Source of the DNA: Agromyces protaetiae
GTDB lineage: Bacteria; Actinomycetota; Actinomycetes; Actinomycetales; Microbacteriaceae
NCBI RefSeq assembly: GCF_030866785.1
Contig: NZ_CP133018.1
Span: 62,001-126,000, forward strand
DNA: 64,000 nucleotides
Direction of reading: 5' to 3'
Shown here: piece by piece, positions 32,846 to 41,690 of the stretch
How the letters are laid out: the number at the start of each line of letters is the position of its first letter
Position numbering within the stretch: the first letter of the stretch is position 1
Notes under the pieces: model-generated
The model's input: the letters and a program-made list of their open reading frames with translations, nothing else
What the model was told of the DNA's origin: nothing
Database searches by the model: none
Translations under genes and position numbers: made by a program

Positions 32846-35356
32846 TCAGTCGACGGGTATGGGTGAGTCCGCCTCGTCGACGTCGAGCGACAGCGTGGGG
32901 ATCGACGCCGTGAGCAGTGTGCCGTCGGCGCGGCGGACGCCCGTGACGTCGCGCATCGTCGGCGCGCCCAGGATGCGCGGGCCCTGCCCGTCGAGCGGCA
33001 CCCGCAGCTCCGCCCCGGGCCGCACCTCGACCGCATGGCCGCGCACCGAGACATCCGCCCCCTCGCCGTCTTCGACGAGGAAGGTGATCGCCTCGTGCTC
33101 GACCCGCACCCGCACCCGGCTGCCCTTGAGCGTGACGCGGAACGTCAGCGACTCCCAGCCGTCTGGCAGGCGCGGATCGAACGTGAACCGGCCGTTGTGG
33201 TCGCGGAAGCCGCCGAAGCCGAAGGCCAGCGCCGCCCAGACGCCGCCCGTCGAGGCGACGTGCACGCCGTCGGCCGCATTGTGGTGCAGGTCCGCGAGAT
33301 CGACGTACAGCGCGGCCCGGAAGTAGCGGAGCGCGAGCTCGTGGTAGCCGACCTCGGCCGCGATGATCGACTGCACGACCGCCGACAGGGTCGAGTCGCC
33401 CGTGGTCAGCGGGTCGTAGTACTCGAAGTCGGCGAGCTTCTGCTCCATCGAGAAGCGGTGGCCCTGCAGGAACAGCGCGAGCACCACGTCGGCCTGCTTC
33501 AGCACCTGGAAGCGGTAGATCACCAGCGGGTGGTAGTGCAGCAGCAGCGGCCGACGGTCGTCGGGCGTGTGCTCGAGGTCCCACAGCTCCTTCTCGAGGA
33601 ACGCGGCGTCCTGCGGGTGCACGCCCAGCTGCTCGTCGAACGGGATGTGCATGTGCGCTGCGGCACGGCGCCAGCTCGCCACCTCGGCCGGCGTCACGCC
33701 GAGCCGCTCGATCAGGCGACGGTACTCGTCGGGCTGGTTCACCTGCAGCTCGTCGACGGCCTTCGCGGCGGACTCGAGGTTCGCGCGCGCCATGACGTTC
33801 GTGAACAGGTTGTCGTTCACGACGGTCGTGTACTCGTCGGGGCCGGTCACGCCGTGGATGTGGAAGATGTCGTCGGTGTTCGAGCGCCAGAAGCCGAGGT
33901 CCTCCCACATGCGCGCCGTCTCGACGAGGATGTCGATCGCGCCGCGCGCGAGGAAGTCTTCATCGCCCGTCGCCCGCACGTACTGCATGAGTGCATACGA
34001 GATGTCCGCGTCGATGTGGTACTGCGCAGTGCCCGCCGCGTAGTACGCGCTCGACTCGAGGCCGTTGATCGTGCGCCACGGGAACAGCGCGCCGAGCTGG
34101 TTGAGCTCCATGGCGCGCTCGCGCGCGGCGTCGAGCATCTTCTGCCGGAACCGCAGCACGTTGCGCGCCACGATCGGCGCCGTGTAGCTGAGGAAGGGCA
34201 TGACGTAGATCTCGGAGTCCCAGAAGTAGTGGCCGCCGTAGCCCGAGCCCGAGACGCCCTTCGCTGCGACGCCGCCGCCGTCGGTGCGCGCCGTGGCCTG
34301 GCCGAGCTGGAACAGGTTCCAGCGGATGCCCTGCTGCAGTTGCGGCTGGCCCGGGACCTCGACGTCGGAACGGGTCCAGTAGTCGTCGAGCCAGGCGCGC
34401 TGCTGCGCGAAGATCTCGGCGACGCCGAGCTCGGCGGCGCGGTCGAGCGTGCGGTCGGCGCGGTCGACGAGCTCGCGCGCCGGCACCTTGCGGGCCGTGT
34501 GGTAGCTCACGGCCTTCGTGATGCGGATCGGCATGCCCTGGCTCGCGTGCACCTTATAGATGTGCTTCGCGAGGTCGTCGCCGATCGAGCCCGACTCGGA
34601 GAACGGGTTCTCGGTCTCGATCGAATGCTGGGCGGCGACCGCGATCGTCATGCCCGAGTTCGTGGTCTGGTACGCGAGCATGTAGCGGCCGTCGCCGTGC
34701 CGCTTCACGCGGGGCTGCAGCACGCGCTCGTTGAACATCTCGGCCTTGCGCGGGTCGAATCCCGCGGGCGCTTCGGTGACGCCCGACCGGTACTCGTCGC
34801 GGCCGTCCTGCCGGTTCAGGATGTGGCTCGAGATCGTGATCGCCGCGTCGGCGTCGAGCAGCTCGACCTCGTAGTCGATGAGCGCGAGGTGCCGGTCGGT
34901 GAAGCTCGCCATGCGCCGACTCGTGATGAGCACACGCTTGCCCGAGGGCGTGCGCCACTCGATCGAGCGGCTGAGCGTGCCGGTGCGGAAGTCGAGCCGG
35001 CGCTCGTACGACAGGATCTCGGCCTCGGTCATGACGAGCGGCTCGTCGTCGACGTAGAGGCGGATGATCTTCGCGTCGGGCGCGTTCACGATCGTCTGCC
35101 CGACCCGCGCGAAGCCGAACGCCTCCTCGGCGTGCCGGATCGGCCAGGTCTCGTGGAAGCCGTTCACGAACGTGCCGTGCATGTGGCCGTCGCGGCCCTC
35201 TTCCACGTTGCCGCGCAGACCGAGGTACCCGTTGCCGACGGCGAACATCGTCTCGGACCGGCCCTGGTCGTCGAAGCCGAACTCGGTCTCGACGAGGGCC
35301 CACTCGTCGATCGGGAACCGGCTGCGGTTCAGGGGGTCGGTGTCGGCGAACCTCAT
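32846..35356 (-). CDS. Glycoside hydrolase family 65 disaccharide phosphorylase
   Basis: 836 aa, full family length. GH65 enzymes split kojibiose, trehalose, maltose or nigerose with phosphate, giving beta-glucose-1-phosphate. Seen: N-terminal beta-sandwich with FAVGNGYLGLRGN, the (alpha/alpha)6 barrel with GHYFWDSEIYVMPFLSYTAP, catalytic Glu near 508 in GPDEYTTVVNDN, and phosphate-site residues in LLLHYHPLVIYRFQVLKQADVV. A short C-terminal sheet follows. ATG 35356 overlaps the beta-phosphoglucomutase stop by 4 nt, which fits phosphorolysis plus sugar-phosphate use. Exact disaccharide unknown. It lies between fhaA and tRNA-Leu, where core genes normally adjoin. Confidence 0.92.
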   Translation of the reverse strand: MRFADTDPLNRSRFPIDEWALVETEFGFDDQGRSETMFAVGNGYLGLRGNVEEGRDGHMHGTFVNGFHETWPIRHAEEAFGFARVGQTIVNAPDAKIIRLYVDDEPLVMTEAEILSYERRLDFRTGTLSRSIEWRTPSGKRVLITSRRMASFTDRHLALIDYEVELLDADAAITISSHILNRQDGRDEYRSGVTEAPAGFDPRKAEMFNERVLQPRVKRHGDGRYMLAYQTTNSGMTIAVAAQHSIETENPFSESGSIGDDLAKHIYKVHASQGMPIRITKAVSYHTARKVPARELVDRADRTLDRAAELGVAEIFAQQRAWLDDYWTRSDVEVPGQPQLQQGIRWNLFQLGQATARTDGGGVAAKGVSGSGYGGHYFWDSEIYVMPFLSYTAPIVARNVLRFRQKMLDAARERAMELNQLGALFPWRTINGLESSAYYAAGTAQYHIDADISYALMQYVRATGDEDFLARGAIDILVETARMWEDLGFWRSNTDDIFHIHGVTGPDEYTTVVNDNLFTNVMARANLESAAKAVDELQVNQPDEYRRLIERLGVTPAEVASWRRAAAHMHIPFDEQLGVHPQDAAFLEKELWDLEHTPDDRRPLLLHYHPLVIYRFQVLKQADVVLALFLQGHRFSMEQKLADFEYYDPLTTGDSTLSAVVQSIIAAEVGYHELALRYFRAALYVDLADLHHNAADGVHVASTGGVWAALAFGFGGFRDHNGRFTFDPRLPDGWESLTFRVTLKGSRVRVRVEHEAITFLVEDGEGADVSVRGHAVEVRPGAELRVPLDGQGPRILGAPTMRDVTGVRRADGTLLTASIPTLSLDVDEADSPIPVD

Positions 35357-36156
35357 GCCAGTCCTTCTTCAGTGTCCGTTGGTCGAGTAGCGCCCGACGA
35401 AGGAGGACGCGTATCGAGGGCGGGGATCAACTCGTCCAGTTCGTGCACGACCACGTCGGCGCCGAGCGCGAGGAGCGCCTCGGCCCCCGCGCCGCGGTCG
35501 ACGCCGACGACGGCGCCGAACGGGCCGGCGGCGCCGGCGCGCACGCCCGACTCCGCATCCTCGACGACCGCGCACACGGACGGGTCGAGACCGAGGCGTT
35601 CGGCCGCCGCGAGATAGGTGTCGGGTGCGGGCTTGCCCGCAATGCCCTCGCGTGCCGCGACCGCGCCGTCGACGACGACCTCGAACCGCGGGGCGAGCCC
35701 CGCGGCGGCCAGCACCGACGGCGCGTTCTTCGAGCTCGACACGACCGCCACGAGGCATCCGTGCCGTTCGACCGCGTCGAGGAACGCGACGCTCGCCGGG
35801 TACGCGGCGACGCCCTCTTCGGCGAGGGTCGCATTGAAGGCGGCGTTCTTGCGGTTGCCGAGCCCGTGCACGGTGTCGAGCTCGGGGGCGTCGGTCACCT
35901 CGCCCTCGGGCAGCACGATGCCGCGGCTCGCGAGCAACGAGCGGACCCCGTCATAGCGCGGCTTGCCGTCGATGTAGGCGTAATAGTCGGCGTCGGTGTA
36001 CGGCGCGACACCCGCCTCCGCGAGCACGGGTGTGAACAGGCGCGACCACGCGTGCATGTGCACGTCGGCAGTCGGCGTGAGCACACCGTCGAGGTCGAAC
36101 AACCAGCCGCGGATCCGGCTCAGATCGAGCGCACGCGTCGCGGGGGAGTGGGTCAC
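35353..36156 (-). CDS. HAD-superfamily beta-phosphoglucomutase
   Basis: 267 aa from GTG 36156, preceded by AAAGGA with 8 nt spacing; an in-frame ATG at 36180 is the alternative. Converts beta-glucose-1-phosphate to glucose-6-phosphate. HAD motifs: nucleophile FDLDGVLTPT, VVSSSKNAP (motif II), GKPAPDTYL with Lys (motif III) and VEDAESGVRAG (motif IV). The helical cap between motifs I and II contains HxxxW-type residues of this subgroup. Stop and GH65 start overlap by 4 nt, so the two form one operon and one pathway. Confidence 0.88.
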   Translation of the reverse strand: MTHSPATRALDLSRIRGWLFDLDGVLTPTADVHMHAWSRLFTPVLAEAGVAPYTDADYYAYIDGKPRYDGVRSLLASRGIVLPEGEVTDAPELDTVHGLGNRKNAAFNATLAEEGVAAYPASVAFLDAVERHGCLVAVVSSSKNAPSVLAAAGLAPRFEVVVDGAVAAREGIAGKPAPDTYLAAAERLGLDPSVCAVVEDAESGVRAGAAGPFGAVVGVDRGAGAEALLALGADVVVHELDELIPALDTRPPSSGATRPTDTEEGLA

Positions 36157-36341
36157 GTGAGCGGTCCTTTCATCGCGCATCGGCCGGGCACCTGAACCCA
36201 GGTTTTCGATGGTATTCCGGATGCCTCGCCTCGTGCGAGTCCGGATCGTGAAGATTGCGGGAGGATCGGCCGAATGGCGATCCCAGAGTCGAGATGTTAG
36301 TCTCGGTTGGCTGATGCGCGCCTGAGTGTGCACGTCGGTTT

Positions 36342-36425
36342 GCGCAAGTGGCGGAATAGGCAGACGCGCACGGTTCAGGTCCGTGTGCCCGAAAGGGCGT
36401 GGGGGTTCAACTCCCCCCTTGCGCA
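36342..36425 (+). tRNA. tRNA-Leu (anticodon CAG)
   Basis: Acceptor stem GCGCAAG (36342-36348) pairs with CTTGCGC (36418-36424), with discriminator A at 36425. Anticodon stem CACGG/CCGTG encloses loop TTCAGGT, giving CAG. The long variable arm (GTGCCCGAAAGGGCG) is typical of tRNA-Leu, and the T arm reads GGGGGTTCAACTCCCCC. CCA is not encoded (ACCG). A tRNA-Leu follows fhaA in Mycobacterium too. Confidence 0.95.
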
Positions 36426-36442
36426 CCGCAGTTCGAGCGAGT

Positions 36443-36469
36443 GAAAGCCGGGTCGTCGACCCGGCTTTC
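36443..36469. terminator. Hairpin terminator of tRNA-Leu
   Basis: GAAAGCCGGGTCG (36443-36455) is followed one base later by its exact complement (36457-36469), starting 18 bp past the tRNA end. Confidence 0.75.
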
Positions 36470-36752
36470 GTCGTTTCCGGATGCCTCGGCATGGGGCTGG
36501 GGTGCGGGCAGTGGCTGCTCGGCGCCGACGACCGCCGTGGGACGTGCGCTGGAAGTCGAAAAGTGGGTTGGAACGACTGCAGGGTCGACTTCCGACCCAC
36601 CATCGGGCGCCGGATCCACGTTTCGCGGCGTTGATCGCATGGCTCAGTGCTGCGTCGCATCTCCTGCTTACGAACCGCGCATGGCCATACCGGACGAAAA
36701 CTGTCCGGGTTGGGTGACAGGGTTCGATCACCTACAGAAGGAGGACCTGTTC
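36470..36752. other. Gene-free spacer before the VOC gene
   Basis: No reading frame with coding support. It holds an inverted repeat, GTGGGTTGGAA (36563-36573) against TTCCGACCCAC (36590-36600) with one mismatch, nested inside GGAAGTCGA (36551-36559)/TCGACTTCC (36585-36593); its role is unclear. AGAAGGAGG at 36736-36744 is the strong ribosome-binding site of the next gene. Confidence 0.45.
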
Positions 36753-37310
36753 ATGACCCCCGTGGCTATCCCCGAAGGCTCGAACACCGTGAACCCGTTC
36801 ATCATGGCGGACCGGGCCGCCGAGCTCATCGAGTTCCTGGTCGCCGTGCTCGACGCTGCTGATGTCCCGGAAGCGCGCACACTCGACACCGACGGCTTGA
36901 TCCTGCATGCCGAGCTGAAGGTCGGCGATTCCCTGCTCACGATCGCCGACCGGAAGCCCGACTGGCCGTTCACACCCGCGTTCACGCGCGTGTACGTCGA
37001 CGACGTCGACGCCGTGCTCGCCCGGGCCGAGGCCAACGGCGGACGCATCGTCACGAAGCCGACCGAGTTCTTCGGAGACGTCCTCGGGCGGTTCCAGGAC
37101 CCCTCCGGGAACCTCTGGTGGATCTACCGCCACAACTCCGAGGCGGTCTACGACTGGTCCGTCGAGGGTGCATCCGACGAGGGGGCCGACGAGTCTGCCG
37201 GCGAGTCCGGTGCCGAGGACTGGGAAAGCTTCAGCACCCCCGAACTCGAGTACATCCACTCGACGCTCATCGACGCGATGAGCACCCTGCGTGACCCTCG
37301 CAACCCCTGA
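36753..37310 (+). CDS. VOC-superfamily (glyoxalase/bleomycin-resistance-like) protein
   Basis: 185 aa from ATG 36753 with perfect AGAAGGAGG 8 nt upstream, suggesting strong translation. The first ~125 residues form a PhnB-like VOC fold: VNPFIMADRAAELIEFLVAVLD, ADVPEARTLDTDG..HAELKVGDSLLTIAD, VYVDDVDAVLARAEANGG, FGDVLGRFQDPSGNLWWI. The last ~45 residues are acidic and low-complexity, then a short helix (ELEYIHSTLIDAM). Substrate or ligand not predictable. It is monocistronic, ending before the strong inverted repeats at 37365-37421. Confidence 0.82.
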   Translation: MTPVAIPEGSNTVNPFIMADRAAELIEFLVAVLDAADVPEARTLDTDGLILHAELKVGDSLLTIADRKPDWPFTPAFTRVYVDDVDAVLARAEANGGRIVTKPTEFFGDVLGRFQDPSGNLWWIYRHNSEAVYDWSVEGASDEGADESAGESGAEDWESFSTPELEYIHSTLIDAMSTLRDPRNP

Positions 37311-37364
37311 GCCCTCAACCATCGAGCGGAATGACCGGGGAGGCTTCCGCTCCGGTACATTGGC

Positions 37365-37421
37365 GTAGCCCACGTGACTTCGTTTTCGAAGTCACGTGGG
37401 CTGACTACGAAAACGAAGTCA
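37365..37421. repeat. Nested inverted repeats (strong hairpin with alternative fold)
   Basis: A 16-bp perfect stem (AGCCCACGTGACTTCG, 37367-37382) with loop TTTT and complement 37387-37402. Its inner segment GACTTCGTTTTCGAAGTC (37375-37392) is repeated in reverse as GACTACGAAAACGAAGTC at 37403-37420, so a second, competing pairing is possible. It lies 55 bp past the VOC stop and 118 bp before the next start. Confidence 0.7.
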
Positions 37422-37539
37422 TCCGCGCCGGGGTGGATGGAGGTCGCGCCGACGCCACGGCCGTCTGCCCGGGTCACCTACACCTCCGCTCCCCGATGGA
37501 GCCGTCCGCGAGCTGGTCGCGAACCTATGATCGGACCAC

Positions 37540-38568
37540 ATGAGCACCGCACACGCAACCGCTCCGGCCCGCCGGGACGCGGTGAGCTGGGTCGGCTTCG
37601 GGGTGGCCGTCGCCGGGCTCCTCGTGTGCGCCTGGGCGTGCCTGACGGCCTGGAGCGCGATCGTCCACGGCCATCCCGCGTACGCGATCCTGCTCGCGGT
37701 GACCGCTCTCGTCTCCGCGGGTGCGGCGTGGTGGACGCTTCGACGGCGCATCCGGCGCGGCGGCTGGCGCCGGGCCGGGCGCATCGCGCTGATCGTGCTC
37801 GCCGCAGTCTGGCTCGGCCTCACCGCGTGGCTCCGGCCGTACAGCGCCGTCGAACCCGCGCTGGCCGCGATGCACTCCGGCTCCGGCGTCTCCGTCGCGG
37901 AGACGCCGACCGAGATCGTGCTGACGCCGCAGGCGGTGACCGACCCGGTCGGCGTGCTGTTCCAGCCGGGTGCGCTCGTGGACGCGCGCGCCTATGCGGC
38001 AGTGCTGCGGCCGCTGGCCGAAGACGGTCACACGGTCGTCATCGTGAAGCAGCCGCTCGGCATCGCCTTCCTTGCGCTCGGCGCACTCGACCGCGCCCGG
38101 GCGGACCATCCGGACGTGCAACGGTGGGTGGTGGGCGGCCATTCGCTCGGTGGCACGGTGGCCGCCATGGAAGCGACCGGCACCGAGGCGACCGGCACCG
38201 AGGCGACCGGCACCGAGGCGACCGGCACCGAGGCGACGGGTACCGAGTCGACCGGCACAGCGCCGGTCGGCGGCCTGTTGCTCTACGCGTCGTATCCGGC
38301 GTCCGACCTCAGCTCGTCCCTCCGAGTCTCCGTCGAATCGGTCTCCGGCACGCGTGACGGACTGGCGACACCGGAGAAGATCGCCGCGTCTCGCGCGGAT
38401 CTCCCGCCCGACGCCCAGTTCACGGTCATCACCGGGGCGTCGCACGCCCAGTTCGGCGACTACGGTCCCCAGCCGGGGGACAACGCCCCGACGATCAGCC
38501 ACGACGACGCCCGCCGGCAGATCAGCGCCGCCTCGCTCGACTTCCTGGACCGGATCGCCGACCGCTGA
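37540..38568 (+). CDS. Membrane-anchored alpha/beta hydrolase with in-frame ATGTE repeat
   Basis: 342 aa. Two membrane helices near 17-40 and 46-66 plus a third near 80-98 precede an alpha/beta hydrolase domain. Visible: VLFQPGALVDARAYAAVLRPLAEDGHTVVIVKQP, nucleophile motif GGHSLGGTVAAM, and a His in VITGASHAQFGDYG, matching a dienelactone-hydrolase-like family. Right after the nucleophile helix the pentapeptide ATGTE is repeated about five times, encoded by a 15-bp tandem repeat. The insertion is probably a surface loop; its effect on activity is unknown. Natural substrate unknown. Confidence 0.78.
   Translation: MSTAHATAPARRDAVSWVGFGVAVAGLLVCAWACLTAWSAIVHGHPAYAILLAVTALVSAGAAWWTLRRRIRRGGWRRAGRIALIVLAAVWLGLTAWLRPYSAVEPALAAMHSGSGVSVAETPTEIVLTPQAVTDPVGVLFQPGALVDARAYAAVLRPLAEDGHTVVIVKQPLGIAFLALGALDRARADHPDVQRWVVGGHSLGGTVAAMEATGTEATGTEATGTEATGTEATGTESTGTAPVGGLLLYASYPASDLSSSLRVSVESVSGTRDGLATPEKIAASRADLPPDAQFTVITGASHAQFGDYGPQPGDNAPTISHDDARRQISAASLDFLDRIADR
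38173..38262 (+). repeat. 15-bp coding tandem repeat (six units)
   Basis: Units of GCGACCGGCACCGAG: four identical copies at 38173-38232, a variant at 38233-38247 and a degenerate last copy at 38248-38262. The period is a multiple of three, so copy-number change keeps the hydrolase frame. Confidence 0.9.
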
Positions 38569-38851
38569 CGGTCGCCGCTCCCGCGCGCGTCGCGGAGCGA
38601 GCTCATCTGAGACAGCGACCTCATGACAACGCAGCGCGGACGGGCTGTGTGATGAAGTTCTCGGCCGCATCAAGACCACCACGCTCGCGGCGCTCGACGA
38701 AGGCCAGCGACTGGCCCGAGGTCGGCTGACGTCGGGCCGCACCGGCGGCCGGACCTGCCGGTCGAGATCCGAATCCGGAGGGTTGCCGTCGCCGGGAGGA
38801 CCGGACACACTCGACCCCGAAGGGATGCACCCTTCGCGGAAGGGGAATGCA
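38569..38851. other. Gene-free spacer before the alkyl sulfatase gene
   Basis: I see no supported reading frame, repeat or clear promoter. GAAGGGG just before 38852 is the probable ribosome-binding site of the next gene. Confidence 0.4.
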
Positions 38852-40723
38852 ATGCAGCAGAACCAGCCGTCGGCGGCGATCGCCGCCGCGAACCGCGATC
38901 TGGCCGGCCGGCTCCCGTTCGAGGACACCAGCGACTTCGAGGCGGCGAGCCGCGGATTCCTCGGCACGCTCGCCGATCCGAAGATCCGCAACGCGGCGGG
39001 CGAGGTGGTGTGGGATGCCTCGAGCTACGACTTCCTCGACGGCGATGCGCCGTCCTCGGTCAATCCGAGTCTGTGGCGCCAGTCCCAGTTGGCCGCGAAG
39101 CACGGCCTGTTCGAGGTGGTCGACGGCATCTACCAGGCACGCGGCCTCGACCTGTCGGTGACCTCCTTCATCGAGGGCGACACCGGGGTGATCGTCGTCG
39201 ATCCGCTCATCTCCGCGGAGACCGGCGCGGCCGCGCTCGCCCTGTATCGCGAACATCGGGGCGACCGGCCGGTCGTCGCCGTCATCTACACGCACAGCCA
39301 CATCGACCACTTCGGCGGTGTGCTCGGGGTCACGACGCAGGCCGACGTCGACGCGGGACGCGTGCAGATCCTCGCGCCCGAGGGCTTCCTCGAGCACGCG
39401 ATCGCCGAGAACGTGTACGCGGGCACTGCGATGGGGCGCCGTGCGGGATACATGTACGGCGCGGCCCTGGCCAAGGGTCCGCAGGGGCAGGTCGGCGCGG
39501 GCCTCGGGCAGTCCACGTCGACCGGGCAGCCGGGTCTGATCGTGCCGACGGTCGACGTCGCGCAGACCGGCGAGACGCACACGATCGACGGGGTCGAGTT
39601 CGAGTTCCAGATGGCGCCGGGTACCGAGGCGCCGGCGGAGATGCACTTCTACCTGCCGCGGTACCGGGCGCTGTGCATGGCCGAGAACGCCACCCACAAC
39701 CTGCACAACCTGCTCACCTTGCGAGGTGCGCTCGTGCGCGATCCGCACGTGTGGTCGCAGTACCTCACCGAGGCGATCGAACGATTCGCCGACCGCAGCG
39801 ACGTCGTGTTCGCCTCTCACCACTGGCCGACCTGGGGCAGCGACCGGGTGCGGCACTTCCTCGGTGTGCAGCGCGATCTCTACGGGTACCTGCACGATCA
39901 GACGCTGCGGCTGCTCAACCAGGGCTACCAGGGCGCCGAGATCGCCGAGATGCTCCGGATGCCTCCGTCGCTCGAGCGCGAATGGAGCACGCACGGCTAC
40001 TACGGCTCGGTGAGCCACAACGTCAAGGCCGTCTATCAGCGCTACATGGGCTGGTTCGATGGCAATCCGGCGCGGCTCTGGCCGCACCCGCCGAAGGAGC
40101 TCGCCGAGCGTTATGTCGCCGCGATCGGTGGCGTCGACCGTGTCGTCGAGGTCGCGCAGGACGCGTACGACGGCGGCGACCTGCGGTGGGCGGCCACACT
40201 GCTCGACCACGCGGTGTTCGCCGAACCGACGCACGAGACCGCGCGGCGCCTCTACGCGGACACGCTCGAGCAGCTGGGCTACGGATCCGAGAACGGCACG
40301 TGGCGCAACTTCTTCCTCTCGGGGGCGACCGAGCTGCGGGAGGGCAACTTCGGCACGCCGACCGCCGCGAACGCCCCCGACATCCTGGCCGAGCTGTCGC
40401 CGGAACAGGTGTTCGACGCGATCGCCATCACGGTCGACGGCCCGAAGGCCTGGGATCTCGACCTCGCCTTCGACGTGACGATCAGCGATCTCGAGCGCAA
40501 CTTCCACGTGACCCTGCGCAACGGCGTGCTGATCTACGTCGAGAAGCCGGCGGCCAGCGACCCCGCTCTGCGGATGACGCTCGAGAAAGCACGATTGATC
40601 CGTCTCGTCGGCGGAGACCTGTCGCCCGACGGGCTCGGCATCGAGGGCGACCTCGGTGTGCTGCAGCAGCTGCTCGGGGTGCTGTCGCCCGGGGACACGA
40701 ACTTCGAGATCGTCGTGCCCTGA
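38852..40723 (+). CDS. Class III alkyl/aryl sulfatase (SdsA-type metallo-beta-lactamase fold)
   Basis: 623 aa from ATG 38852 (GAAGGGG upstream). These zinc enzymes hydrolyse sulfate esters such as SDS. The N-terminal MBL domain has THSHIDHFGG (H148, H150, D152, H153), IVVDPLISAETGAAAL, MAENATHNLHNLLTLRGA and ASHHWPTWG. A helical dimerisation domain follows (YMGWFDGNPARLWPHPPKELAERYV), then a C-terminal SCP2-like lipid-binding domain (LDLAFDVTISDLERNFHVTLRNGVLIY). No signal peptide, unlike some secreted SdsA enzymes. Length fits the family. It stands alone with its own leader. Confidence 0.92.
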   Translation: MQQNQPSAAIAAANRDLAGRLPFEDTSDFEAASRGFLGTLADPKIRNAAGEVVWDASSYDFLDGDAPSSVNPSLWRQSQLAAKHGLFEVVDGIYQARGLDLSVTSFIEGDTGVIVVDPLISAETGAAALALYREHRGDRPVVAVIYTHSHIDHFGGVLGVTTQADVDAGRVQILAPEGFLEHAIAENVYAGTAMGRRAGYMYGAALAKGPQGQVGAGLGQSTSTGQPGLIVPTVDVAQTGETHTIDGVEFEFQMAPGTEAPAEMHFYLPRYRALCMAENATHNLHNLLTLRGALVRDPHVWSQYLTEAIERFADRSDVVFASHHWPTWGSDRVRHFLGVQRDLYGYLHDQTLRLLNQGYQGAEIAEMLRMPPSLEREWSTHGYYGSVSHNVKAVYQRYMGWFDGNPARLWPHPPKELAERYVAAIGGVDRVVEVAQDAYDGGDLRWAATLLDHAVFAEPTHETARRLYADTLEQLGYGSENGTWRNFFLSGATELREGNFGTPTAANAPDILAELSPEQVFDAIAITVDGPKAWDLDLAFDVTISDLERNFHVTLRNGVLIYVEKPAASDPALRMTLEKARLIRLVGGDLSPDGLGIEGDLGVLQQLLGVLSPGDTNFEIVVP

Positions 40724-40746
40724 GCGGCCGGCCTCAGGAATTAATT

Positions 40747-40775
40747 CCATTCGAGTGCATCCAAACCAGCGTCGG
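40747..40775 (+). promoter_or_regulatory. Candidate ECF (SigK-like) promoter before the DUF4397 gene
   Basis: CCATTC (40747-40752), 17 nt, then CGTCGG (40770-40775). It resembles the SigK-type -35 (CCATCC) and a CGTC-like -10. A 12-bp palindrome GGAATTAATTCC (40737-40748) abuts it. The ECF sigma gene encoded 1.5 kb downstream is the natural candidate regulator (inference). Confidence 0.35.
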
Positions 40776-40839
40776 TGACGGAAGGGATAGGTGAAGGCAA
40801 TCCACGCCCCATCACGGGGCTGACCGACCTGGAGGAACC

Positions 40840-41673
40840 ATGAAGAAGATCCTCGCCGCGGCCATCGGCGCCGGCGCACTCGTCGCTCTCGGCGGCGTGG
40901 CTCCGGCGCACGCTGCCGAAGCACCTGCCCAGCTCTCCGTCTTGCACGGCGTGCCGGGGCTCACGGTCGACGTCTACGTCGACGACGCACTCACGATCGA
41001 CGACTTCGAGCCAGGCGACCTGGCCGGTCCGCTCGAGCTTCCGGCCGGCACCTACTCGGTGGCGATCACGGCCGCGGATGCCGCCGATGCATCCGCGCCC
41101 GCGATCGGTCCCATCGACCTGACGCTCGCCTCGGGTGGCAACTACACCGCAGTGGCCCACCTGACCGAGGCGGGCGAACCCACCGCGACCCTGTTCACGA
41201 ACGATGTCGCGCAGATCGCCGCCGGTGAAGGTCGCCTCACGGTCAGGCATGTGGCGGCAGCGCCCGGCGTCGACGTGCTGGCGGCCGGCACCCCGGTGAT
41301 CTCGAACCTCACGAACCCGAACGAGCAGGTGCTGACCCTGCCCGCCGGCGTCGTGTCGGCGTCGGTCGCTGCGACCGGCACGACCGAGCCGGTGATCGGC
41401 CCGGCCGACGTCGACGTCGCCGAGGGCGTCAACACGATCGTGTACGCCTGGGGCAGCCTCGAGGACGACAACCTCGCCCTCGCGGTGCAGACCATCACCG
41501 GGCTGCACTCCACGCCCGATGGCGTGCCGGCCGGTGTCGCCGGGCTCGCCGCGACCGAAGCGCCCGGCGGTGGTTCCGCCGCGCTGATCGTCGTCGGCGT
41601 GGGACTGCTCGCAGTGCTCGCGCTCGCGGCCGTGATCGTGGCGACGCGGCGCCCCGCGGAGCAGCGGCGCTGA
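40840..41673 (+). CDS. Secreted, membrane-anchored DUF4397 protein
   Basis: 277 aa. Signal peptide (MKKILAAAIGAGALVALGGVAPAHA), then two DUF4397-type beta-sandwich repeats (LSVLHGVPGLTVDVYVDD..LPAGTYSVAI and LTVRHVAAAPGVDVLAAG..LPAGVVSASV). A C-terminal helix (LIVVGVGLLAVLALAAVIVA) is followed by RRPAEQRR, as in sortase-like or plain membrane anchors; no LPXTG is present. It leads the operon DUF4397-sortase F-ECF sigma-anti-sigma and probably acts at the cell surface. Function of DUF4397 is not established. Confidence 0.85.
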   Translation: MKKILAAAIGAGALVALGGVAPAHAAEAPAQLSVLHGVPGLTVDVYVDDALTIDDFEPGDLAGPLELPAGTYSVAITAADAADASAPAIGPIDLTLASGGNYTAVAHLTEAGEPTATLFTNDVAQIAAGEGRLTVRHVAAAPGVDVLAAGTPVISNLTNPNEQVLTLPAGVVSASVAATGTTEPVIGPADVDVAEGVNTIVYAWGSLEDDNLALAVQTITGLHSTPDGVPAGVAGLAATEAPGGGSAALIVVGVGLLAVLALAAVIVATRRPAEQRR

Positions 41674-41690
41674 ACCGGCGGGAACGGGCG

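Noticed and set aside
33035..35617. An 860-codon plus-strand frame across the GH65 gene
   Set aside because: Mirror frame of the GH65 phosphorylase; no recognisable domain and no ribosome-binding site.
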